Shown here in pieces: positions 27,556 through 35,199 of a DNA stretch of 49,303 nucleotides. The translations under genes and the position numbers were made by a program. The stretch is from Endomicrobiales bacterium (lineage in GTDB: Bacteria; Elusimicrobiota; Endomicrobiia; Endomicrobiales; JAFGIL01), in assembly GCA_016929635.1 (NCBI GenBank), contig JAFGIL010000012.1:1-49303 (forward strand), read 5' to 3'. Below the pieces are notes generated by a model. The model ran no database searches. It saw only the letters and a program-made list of their open reading frames with translations, and had not been told where the DNA came from. Numbering within the stretch: position 1 is the first letter of the stretch; each line of letters opens with the position of its first letter.

Positions 27556-29523
27556 ATGAAAAAGTTAATGGGAGCATTGTTTGCATTAACTCTGGTTTGT
27601 GGCTTTGCAACATCATGGTTTGCAGGTTATTGTTATGGGCAGGAAGAAAGCTCCGAAGAACAAAAGCTTAGAGACCTTTTATTTGGAGAGATACCTGTGA
27701 TAGTAACGGCTTCCAAGAGGGAACAGCTGGCAACAGATTCTCCGGTTGCAATAGAAATAATAACTGCAGAAGAAATTGAACAGAGCGGTGCAACAACAAT
27801 ACCTGATCTGTTAAGAATGGTTTCCGGGGCTGATGTAATGGCTATAAGCAGCCTGGACCAGTACGTTTCCGTTCACGGGTTTAATGGACCTCTGGGGAGT
27901 TCTCCCTTATTGGTCATGATAGACGGCAGGCCGATGGAATGGGGAATTCATAATTTGGTTTCCTGGAATGACCAGCAAATCGGGCTAGACGAGATACAGC
28001 GCATAGAAATAGTTAAGGGCCCGGGTTCGTCTTTGTACGGAGCAAATGCATTTGGAGGTATGATAAATATAATTACAAAAAAGCCTCAGGAAATAAATGC
28101 TACGGAGATGCATATAACCGCAGGTGTGCCGAATCTATTTATCGGCTCGCTGCTCCATGCAAGGGTAGGATACAAGGTAGATTACAAGGTGTCGGCAGAG
28201 TGGGATGGAAGGGACGAGATTACAGATGATAAAGACAGCGCCGGCAGTGTAACAAAAGGGAATGCATTCGTTGAATATCATAAGGAGGAAGACAGGAAGG
28301 TATCAATATCAGCCGGCAGGGGAGATATCAGAGGCCAGAAGATGTTTATTGGAATCGGGAACGGGACAGGTAAAAAGTCAGGGTTCAATGATTATGTACA
28401 GTTGGAATCCCAGTATGACAAATTCAAGTTTAAAGCATTTTATAAGAGCCAGGATTATGTGTTTGATTATATTACATCAATGGATGAGGATTTTAATGTA
28501 GAAAACATAGATGCTGAAATGCAGCATACTATAGATGCAGGCAGCATCAATTCAATTATATGGGGTATGAATTACAGGAATAATAAGGTGAGTAAAGGTT
28601 TTGGTTTTTCTGACTTGCACATCCAGGATTTATGGGGAGTTTTTATTGAGGACCAGATTAAAATAGACGATAAACTGAATTTTTTTCTTGGAGGCAGGTT
28701 TGATGAGCATCCCTTGACGGAAGACAGGTTTTCTCCGAGGGCAAGTGCATTATATTATTTTACAAAAGAGCATATAATGAGAGTTTCCTGGTCTGAAGCA
28801 TTCAGGAATCCCACGCTCGTAAACTCATATATTTATAACTCGGCAGTTGTTATAGACCCTCTATATGGGCCCGTAACATCTTTAACTGTCGGCAATAAAA
28901 ACCTGAAACCCGAATCAATCACACATGCGGACATTGAATACCGTTTAAGGATTGCAAAAAAGATGTATGGCAATGTGCTGCTGTATAGAAGCGAGTACAA
29001 GGATTTTATAAATTGGAGTGTAACAACTGATATTACCAAGCCTCAGACCACATATTCCTTTGAAAATACGGGTAAAGCAGAAAGTATCGGAGGCGATATC
29101 AGCTTCAATATGCTGCTAACCGAATGGCTGACAGGTATGGTAAATTATTCCTATTTAAAAGTAACACGGGACGGAAGCAGTGAGCGTGTTAAAGATTATC
29201 CTGAGAATAAGTTCAATATTGGATGTGATATGAAGTTTGACAACGGCGTATCCGTATTTATGCTTGCAAATTGGGTTGATAAAATTCAGGTAGATGATTA
29301 TATCGATTTGCTGGGGAATATTTATTCAGTCAGCCTGGACCCAAGAATTGTATTTAATACCAGCATAGGATATGACATTAACAAACAGGCAAGAGTATCT
29401 TTATCGGTATTTAATTTACTTGACAGGAGATATTATGAGCTTCATCCTGGCAATGACCTTCAAAATCCGATAAGCGAGGAGTTCGGCAGAAGAGTAACAA
29501 CAAAGTTAAGCTATAAATTTTAG
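27556..29523 (+). CDS. TonB-dependent outer-membrane receptor
   Basis: A 655-residue active-transport receptor for an iron complex, cobamide or other large ligand. It has a signal peptide (about 1-29, ending near CYGQ), a TonB-box-like VIVTASKRE (about 48-56), a plug domain (about 58-165: IPDLLRMVSGADV, GGMINIITKKP) and a beta barrel ending in a terminal phenylalanine (TTKLSYKF). AGGCAGGA precedes the ATG. It follows motB by only 20 bases, yet no ABC transporter or TonB/ExbBD gene is nearby to indicate the ligand. Closest in look to CirA/BtuB-type receptors. Confidence 0.92.
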   Translation: MKKLMGALFALTLVCGFATSWFAGYCYGQEESSEEQKLRDLLFGEIPVIVTASKREQLATDSPVAIEIITAEEIEQSGATTIPDLLRMVSGADVMAISSLDQYVSVHGFNGPLGSSPLLVMIDGRPMEWGIHNLVSWNDQQIGLDEIQRIEIVKGPGSSLYGANAFGGMINIITKKPQEINATEMHITAGVPNLFIGSLLHARVGYKVDYKVSAEWDGRDEITDDKDSAGSVTKGNAFVEYHKEEDRKVSISAGRGDIRGQKMFIGIGNGTGKKSGFNDYVQLESQYDKFKFKAFYKSQDYVFDYITSMDEDFNVENIDAEMQHTIDAGSINSIIWGMNYRNNKVSKGFGFSDLHIQDLWGVFIEDQIKIDDKLNFFLGGRFDEHPLTEDRFSPRASALYYFTKEHIMRVSWSEAFRNPTLVNSYIYNSAVVIDPLYGPVTSLTVGNKNLKPESITHADIEYRLRIAKKMYGNVLLYRSEYKDFINWSVTTDITKPQTTYSFENTGKAESIGGDISFNMLLTEWLTGMVNYSYLKVTRDGSSERVKDYPENKFNIGCDMKFDNGVSVFMLANWVDKIQVDDYIDLLGNIYSVSLDPRIVFNTSIGYDINKQARVSLSVFNLLDRRYYELHPGNDLQNPISEEFGRRVTTKLSYKF

Positions 29524-29530
29524 CTTTGCA

Positions 29531-29558
29531 TTGTAGATTGTTAAATAAACGGTATGAT
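29531..29558 (+). promoter_or_regulatory. Possible promoter for ppdK
   Basis: TTGTAG (29531-29536), a 16-base spacer and TATGAT (29553-29558), 51 bases before the preferred ppdK start. Confidence 0.4.
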
Positions 29559-29609
29559 AATAGATATGAAATTCTATATTATACGTAAAACATGAAAGGA
29601 GTGGAAAAG

Positions 29610-32264
29610 ATGGGAAAGAAGTATGTTTATTTTTTTGGTAAGGGAAAAGCAGACGGTAACGGTAAGATGAAGGATCTTTTAGGCGGAAAAGGGGCAGGGC
29701 TTGCGGAGATGTCAAGAAGCGGAGTCCCCGTGCCCCCGGGATTTACGATAACAACGGAGGTTTGCAATTATTTCTATGAAAATAAAAAGAAACTCCCGAA
29801 AGATTTCAAGGCGCAGTTTGACCAGTCAATAAAAAAACTTGAAGGTGCGATGAAAAAGAAGTTTGGGTCCACTGAAGACCCGCTTCTTGTTTCCGTGCGT
29901 TCAGGTGCAAAATTTTCCATGCCCGGGATGATGGACACAATATTAAACCTGGGATTAAACGATAAAGCTGTAGAGGGATTAGCTGCAAAGACAGGTAATA
30001 CTCGTTTTGCATGGGATGCTTACAGGCGGTTCATCCAGATGTACGGGAACGTTGTAATGGGCATAGAAAAGAACGTGTTCGAACATATTCTGGAAGCAAA
30101 GAAGGAAAGCAAAGGCGTAAAAAATGACACTGACCTTGATACTGATGATTTAAAGCAGATTGTTGATAAATATAAAGCAGCTTATAAGGAAAAAACAGGG
30201 GAAGATTTCCCTCAGGACCCGTACGTTCAGCTCTGCGGGGCAAGAGACGCTGTTTTTAAATCCTGGATGAACGACAGAGCAATACATTATCGTAAGATGA
30301 ACAAGATTCCTGATGATTTAGGTACCGGTGTCAATGTCCAGGCAATGGTTTTTGGAAACATGGGCAGCGATTCAGGTACCGGAGTTGGTTTTACTCGTAA
30401 TCCTTCAACCGGTGATAAGATGTTTTACGGCGAGTATTTGACCAATGCACAGGGTGAGGATGTTGTTGCAGGAGTCAGGACACCGAAACCCATAAATGAG
30501 CTTGAAAAGGAAATGCCCGGAGTGTATAATCAGTTAAGAGGCATTACGTCAAGGCTGGAAAAGCATTACAAGGATGTTCAGGATTTTGAGTTTACAATTG
30601 AAAAGAACAATCTTTACATGCTTCAGACCCGAAACGGTAAACGCACGGCCCAGGCAGCAATCAAGATTGCCACCCAAATGGTAAAAGAGAACCTCATTTC
30701 AAAAGAAGAAGCTCTTATGCGTTTACAGCCGGAACAGATTGACCAGCTTCTTCATCCGGTTATTGACACTAATGAGAAGTTAAATGTAATAGCAAAAGGG
30801 CTTCCTGCATCTCCCGGTGCAGCCGTGGGGCAAGCTGTATTTACTGCTGATGAAGCTGTTGAGAAAGCTAAAAACGGCCCGGTGCTTCTTGTAAGAACAG
30901 AAACATGCCCGGATGACATACACGGTATGGAAGTTGCAAAAGGTATTCTAACAGCTCGTGGAGGAATGACATCTCATGCGGCTGTTGTTGCCCGCGGCAT
31001 GGGTACCCCCTGTGTTGCAGGCTGTGAAGCAATAAAAGTTAATGAAACAGCAAAGAAGTTTGAAGTTAAAGGTAAAACATATAATGAGGGAGACTGGGTT
31101 ACGATTGATGGCTCAACGGGTAACGTTATAGATGGTAAAGTAAAAACAATTGAGCCGGAGATTTCCGGAGAGTTCGGCGTGTTCATGAAATGGGCAGATG
31201 CAATAAGAAGGCTCGGAGTAAGGGCAAACGCTGACATTCCCCGCGATGCAAAGAAAGCTCTGGAGTTCGGAGCACAGGGCATCGGGCTTTGCCGAACAGA
31301 GCATATGTTTTTTGCAGAAGAGAGGCTTCCGTTCATGCAGCAGATGATTCTTGCTGAAAACGAGCAGGAAAGAAGAAAAGCGCTGGATAAACTCTTCCCG
31401 TTCCAGAAAGAGGATTTCAAGGGACTTCTAAAAGAAATGAAAGGTTACGGCGTTACAATAAGAACTCTTGATCCTCCTTTGCACGAGTTTTTACCAAAAA
31501 CAAGAGAAGAAGCGCAGGAACTTTCAAATAAAATTGGAATACCCGCGGACAAAATCTGGGCAAAATCGCACGAACTTCACGAGTTTAATCCCATGTTAGG
31601 TCACCGTGGCTGCAGGCTGGGAATAACCTATCCGGAACTTACGGAGATGCAGGCAAAAGCCATTATAGCTGCTGCCTGTGAGCTTGCAAAAGAGGGAATC
31701 AAGGTTATACCGGAAATAATGATTCCTCTTGTAGGTTCTGTCGCTGAGCTAAAAGACCAGAAAGCAGTAGTTGTTAAAATTGCAGATGAAACCATGAAAG
31801 AGTACGGCGTCAAAGTGAAATACATGGTTGGCACAATGATAGAAGTGCCGCGAGGCGCAGTTACCGCGGATGAAATCGCAAGGGAAGCTGAGTTTTTCTC
31901 TTTCGGAACAAACGACCTTACGCAGATGGGTTTCGGTTTTTCGCGTGATGATGCAGGCAAGTTCATTAAAATCTATGTTGATAAGAAGATAATGAAAGCG
32001 GATCCGTTCCAGACGCTTGACCAGGACGGCATAGGCCAGCTTGTTAAAATAGCTGTTGAAAAAGGGAAGAAAGCACGAAAAGATATCAAGCTCGGAATAT
32101 GCGGTGAGCACGGAGGCGATCCGGATTCAGTTAAGTTCTGCCATCGCGTTGGTTTAAATTACGTTTCCTGTTCTCCTTTCAGAGTGCCGATAGCGCGCCT
32201 TGCAGCAGCCCAGGCTGTAATCGAAGGAAAAAGGGCAAAGAAGAAAAACGGAAAAGCAAAGTAG
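29610..32264 (+). CDS. ppdK: Pyruvate, phosphate dikinase
   Basis: PPDK interconverts pyruvate, ATP and phosphate with PEP, AMP and PPi. It works in PPi-linked glycolysis or gluconeogenesis of many anaerobes. The 884 residues have the three expected domains: the N-terminal ATP-grasp (GGKGAGLAEM near 26, GMMDTILNLGLN, GVGFTRNPSTG), the swivelling phosphohistidine domain with TARGGMTSHAAVVARG (His456, matching the known catalytic His), and the C-terminal PEP/pyruvate barrel (GLCRTEHMF, LGHRGCRLG, CGEHGGDP). I chose the ATG at 29610, since AAAGGAG at 29595-29601 precedes it; the ATG at 29592 lies before that site. PEP synthase is excluded by the layout. Confidence 0.96.
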   Translation: MGKKYVYFFGKGKADGNGKMKDLLGGKGAGLAEMSRSGVPVPPGFTITTEVCNYFYENKKKLPKDFKAQFDQSIKKLEGAMKKKFGSTEDPLLVSVRSGAKFSMPGMMDTILNLGLNDKAVEGLAAKTGNTRFAWDAYRRFIQMYGNVVMGIEKNVFEHILEAKKESKGVKNDTDLDTDDLKQIVDKYKAAYKEKTGEDFPQDPYVQLCGARDAVFKSWMNDRAIHYRKMNKIPDDLGTGVNVQAMVFGNMGSDSGTGVGFTRNPSTGDKMFYGEYLTNAQGEDVVAGVRTPKPINELEKEMPGVYNQLRGITSRLEKHYKDVQDFEFTIEKNNLYMLQTRNGKRTAQAAIKIATQMVKENLISKEEALMRLQPEQIDQLLHPVIDTNEKLNVIAKGLPASPGAAVGQAVFTADEAVEKAKNGPVLLVRTETCPDDIHGMEVAKGILTARGGMTSHAAVVARGMGTPCVAGCEAIKVNETAKKFEVKGKTYNEGDWVTIDGSTGNVIDGKVKTIEPEISGEFGVFMKWADAIRRLGVRANADIPRDAKKALEFGAQGIGLCRTEHMFFAEERLPFMQQMILAENEQERRKALDKLFPFQKEDFKGLLKEMKGYGVTIRTLDPPLHEFLPKTREEAQELSNKIGIPADKIWAKSHELHEFNPMLGHRGCRLGITYPELTEMQAKAIIAAACELAKEGIKVIPEIMIPLVGSVAELKDQKAVVVKIADETMKEYGVKVKYMVGTMIEVPRGAVTADEIAREAEFFSFGTNDLTQMGFGFSRDDAGKFIKIYVDKKIMKADPFQTLDQDGIGQLVKIAVEKGKKARKDIKLGICGEHGGDPDSVKFCHRVGLNYVSCSPFRVPIARLAAAQAVIEGKRAKKKNGKAK

Positions 32265-32283
32265 AAATATAAAAACAATTATT

Positions 32284-32333
32284 CCCCCTCACCATTTCCT
32301 CTCCCCAGGGGGGAGAGAATTAAGGTGAGGGGG
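32284..32333. repeat. Nested CCCCCTCACC hairpin repeat
   Basis: Outer arms CCCCCTCACC (32284-32293) and GGTGAGGGGG (32324-32333) are a perfect inverted repeat. The inner arms CTCTCCCC and GGGGAGAG form a second stem with a 3-base loop. It may terminate ppdK, and its right arm acts as an SD-like stretch for the next gene. Confidence 0.85.
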
Positions 32334-32343
32334 TGTTTAATTT

Positions 32344-32610
32344 ATGGCTAAACTAAAACTTGATTTACACGATATTTACAATAAAGGCTATAGAATTGAT
32401 GAGGAGTTAAACCGCATCATTCGTGAAGCAATTGATAAAAAGATACGTATGGTTGAAATCATTCCGGGAAAGGGAAGCGGGCAGTTAAAAAAAAGAGTGT
32501 TAAGATTTCTTAACAGAGCAGATATAAGAAAACTTTACCATAGATATGATATAGATAATAAAAATTTTGGAAGGCTGTTTGTTTATTTTAAGAAAGAGAT
32601 TAGAGGATAG
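32344..32610 (+). CDS. Small Smr-domain protein
   Basis: An 88-residue stand-alone Smr domain, related to the C-terminal nuclease-like domain of MutS2. It has the LDLHDIY motif (5-11) with the conserved DLH and the GKGSGQLKKRV loop (about 42-52, the HGxGxG-type loop in which Gly-Lys-Gly replaces His-Gly). It could act on nucleic acid structures, but small Smr proteins have varied or unknown roles. The purine-rich right arm of the upstream hairpin repeat (GGTGAGGGGG, 10 bases before the ATG) is the only ribosome-site candidate. Confidence 0.82.
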   Translation: MAKLKLDLHDIYNKGYRIDEELNRIIREAIDKKIRMVEIIPGKGSGQLKKRVLRFLNRADIRKLYHRYDIDNKNFGRLFVYFKKEIRG

Positions 32611-32649
32611 AAGTCAGAATCCTAACCTATATCCCCTAACCTCTAACCT

Positions 32650-35007
32650 CTATTCTCTAACTCCTGTTCCCTGCCCGTTTTGCGGTTCATTTTCTTCAAG
32701 GAACTCTATGCTAATGCGGTTTTTTTCGCTAGCGGTTGATTCATTAACCATGTAAAAAGTGGGAGGAGCAATAAGGGGTTTCTCACCGGCAATTTTCATG
32801 CCGCCGATGGAATCCTTGGTCATCGGGGGCAGAGTGATTACTTCAATTTTCTCGTCTCCGCCGTCATAATTCTGTTCCTGGTTTACCAGATATTTTTCAT
32901 ATTCCGATTGTTCTTCAAATTCTTTTTTCTGGTAGTAGTATTCTGTCGGTTCAGTACCTTTAATAAAGGCTTCCAGGTAAGCTCCGGGTGTTTTGCTTAA
33001 TGCAAGAAGCCCTGTTTTGGGGTCAATTAAAGTGAAAACTATTCCTTCCGGGGGCTTGAAATTCAAAACAGGCTTATCTTTTAACGATTTATACATGAAA
33101 TCAGTCCATATGGGTGCTGCAACCCTGCCGCCGCTCATTTTTTCACCTAGCGAAATAGCAATATCGTCATACCCTACCCATACCCCGGTAATAAGCTGAG
33201 GAGTAAACCCCACAAACCAGGCATCTGTATAGTCATTGGTAGTTCCTGTTTTGCCCGCACAGGGCCTTCTCAGCCATTTTGCAGCCTGGCCCGTACCGTG
33301 CTGTACCACTCCCTGAAGAAGGTTGGTCATCACATAACATGTTTGCGGAGAAAGTACCTCTTTTTCTTGAGGAAAATTTTCTTCGATGATTCTGCCTTTG
33401 TTGTCCTCTATTCTGATTATCGCATAAGGCTCCACGCGTATTCCGCTGTTAGCTATAACACCTACAGCTCTTGTTATTTCCATAAGCGTAACATCGCTGG
33501 CTCCCAATGCAAGTGATAATGTATTTGTCAAAGGACTTTCTATCCCCATTTTTTCAGCATATTTTATTACAAGATTCGGACGGACTTGGTCCAAAATCTG
33601 GATCGAGCACATATTCATGGAACGTTCCAGAGCTTTACGGAGAGTAACTTCCCCGTTGTACTTATTTTTGTAGTTTGCAGGAACCCAGACCTTCATCGGA
33701 TCTTCCACCCATTCCTTTGGAAGTGTATCTATAAAGTAAGTGGTTCTGGATGTCAATCTCCAGTCTATGCCGTCATTAATGTAGACAAGAGGGGAATCAT
33801 TGATAATTGTAGCGGGAGTAAATCCGTTTTCAATGGCAGTAGTGTATATAAACGGCTTAAAGACCGAGCCGGGCTGGCGCCGTGCCTGATAAGCCCTGTT
33901 GAACTGCGATTCCTGAAAATCCCTGCCTCCTACCATTGCTCTTATCTCTCCGGATTTTGGGTCCATTGCAATAAGCCCGCATTGGACTTTAACAGGAGTG
34001 GATTGTTCTATTTCGTAGCGTTCAAACTCTTCGTCTTCCAATAGGTGTTTGGGCCTTTCTTCATCAAACATGGTTAAATATCTGTCTAGGGTTTCTTCCG
34101 CTGCTTTTTGCATCTCTATATCAAGCGTCGTATAAACGGAAAGCCCGCCCTGGTAAATCATGTTGCTGCCGTATTTCTGTTCAAGCAGTATCCTTACGTA
34201 CTCGGCAAAGTACGGAGCAACAGGAGGCGGTTTCGGAATCCTTTCAGTAATTAGAGGATGAAGATGGGCCTGCCTTTCCTCTTCGTCGGTAATGAAGTTT
34301 AACTCTCTCATTCTCTTAATTACGGTCGCACGGCGCATAAATGCTCTTCGTTTATTGTTAAACGGTGAATAATAATTAGGTGCCCGCGGCAATCCAGCAA
34401 GAAGTGCACACTCCGCAAGGTTTAAGTCCTTAACTTCTTTGTCAAAGTATGTCTTGGCAGCTGCCTTAACTCCATAGGCGCCTCCGCCGAAATATATCTG
34501 ATTTAGATATAGCTGCAGTATTTCTGCCTTGGTGAAGTAATACTCTAGTTGTAATGTAAGAAGAAGTTCTTTAAGTTTTCTGGTTAAAGTTCTTTCGGGA
34601 GTTAAGAATATAATTTTAGCGAGTTGCTGTGTAATTGTTGAGCCACCCTGGGAAACTCGTCTTCTTCTGATGTTATTTAAAGCTGCCCTAAATATGCCTC
34701 TAAACGAAATTCCCCAATGTTCAAAGAACTTGTCATCTTCAATTGCAAGCACGGCATTTTGTAAATCAACAGGGATGTCTTTTAAAGGTAATAATGTACG
34801 TCTTTCAATATAGAATTCGGTTATCAGTTCGCCGTTTATGTCATAAAGCCTTGTTACTAGGCTTGGGGTATAGTCTTCAAGAGTATGTATTGAAGGCAAA
34901 TCCTTTATCAAGTACCTCATGTATTCGGCTAAGCCAAAAATAAGAAGTAATGAGGCGATAACGAACAGCAGTTTTTTATTTGTTATTGTTTTTAGAATAG
35001 GTTTCAT
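32650..35007 (-). CDS. mrcA: Penicillin-binding protein 1A
   Basis: This class A PBP polymerises and cross-links peptidoglycan in the periplasm. The 785 residues comprise a membrane anchor (about 12-32), the GT51 glycosyltransferase (catalytic E90-DDKFFEHWG, GGSTITQQLAK at 121-131, and LNQIYFGGGAYG), and the transpeptidase with SxxK Ser381/Lys384 (GSVFK), SMN (463-465) and KTGTT (586-590). It is the only minus-strand gene. A perfect consensus promoter (35035-35063) lies upstream, but no SD is seen. The last residues (GTGVRE) are read from a CTAACC-rich low-complexity tract, so the C-terminus may be secondarily altered. An LpoB-like activator gene lies 7 kb away. Confidence 0.95.
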   Translation of the reverse strand: MKPILKTITNKKLLFVIASLLLIFGLAEYMRYLIKDLPSIHTLEDYTPSLVTRLYDINGELITEFYIERRTLLPLKDIPVDLQNAVLAIEDDKFFEHWGISFRGIFRAALNNIRRRRVSQGGSTITQQLAKIIFLTPERTLTRKLKELLLTLQLEYYFTKAEILQLYLNQIYFGGGAYGVKAAAKTYFDKEVKDLNLAECALLAGLPRAPNYYSPFNNKRRAFMRRATVIKRMRELNFITDEEERQAHLHPLITERIPKPPPVAPYFAEYVRILLEQKYGSNMIYQGGLSVYTTLDIEMQKAAEETLDRYLTMFDEERPKHLLEDEEFERYEIEQSTPVKVQCGLIAMDPKSGEIRAMVGGRDFQESQFNRAYQARRQPGSVFKPFIYTTAIENGFTPATIINDSPLVYINDGIDWRLTSRTTYFIDTLPKEWVEDPMKVWVPANYKNKYNGEVTLRKALERSMNMCSIQILDQVRPNLVIKYAEKMGIESPLTNTLSLALGASDVTLMEITRAVGVIANSGIRVEPYAIIRIEDNKGRIIEENFPQEKEVLSPQTCYVMTNLLQGVVQHGTGQAAKWLRRPCAGKTGTTNDYTDAWFVGFTPQLITGVWVGYDDIAISLGEKMSGGRVAAPIWTDFMYKSLKDKPVLNFKPPEGIVFTLIDPKTGLLALSKTPGAYLEAFIKGTEPTEYYYQKKEFEEQSEYEKYLVNQEQNYDGGDEKIEVITLPPMTKDSIGGMKIAGEKPLIAPPTFYMVNESTASEKNRISIEFLEENEPQNGQGTGVRE

Positions 35008-35034
35008 AGTTAATTATTATTTTATATTTTGATT

Positions 35035-35063
35035 ATTATATACTAAAAATAGATTCATGTCAA
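35035..35063 (-). promoter_or_regulatory. Perfect-consensus sigma70 promoter of PBP1A
   Basis: Read on the minus strand: TTGACA (35063-35058), a 17-base spacer and TATAAT (35040-35035). The expected transcript start leaves a leader of about 20 bases without an SD sequence before the ATG at 35007. Confidence 0.85.
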
Positions 35064-35122
35064 AGAATATTTCAAGAAAACGATTGAATTTAGAAAGCTT
35101 TTGGAATTTTGCAAAACAAGGC

Positions 35123-35151
35123 TTGCTTTGGCTAATCAAATTTGCTAATAT
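35123..35151 (+). promoter_or_regulatory. Extended -10 promoter for the manC-like gene
   Basis: TTGCTT (35123-35128), a 17-base spacer ending in TGC, and TAATAT (35146-35151), about 48 bases before the ATG at 35200. Divergent from the PBP1A promoter. Confidence 0.6.
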
Positions 35152-35199
35152 TTTAACTTCAATTCTATTGCAATAAAAACGTTAATTTGTGAGGTAAAA

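Noticed and set aside
32567-32755. 62-residue plus-strand frame overlapping Smr and PBP1A ends
   Set aside because: It runs through low-complexity CTAACC units and the antisense of PBP1A.
33586-34044. 152-residue plus-strand frame opposite PBP1A
   Set aside because: It is a shadow of the intact penicillin-binding protein with all catalytic motifs on the other strand.
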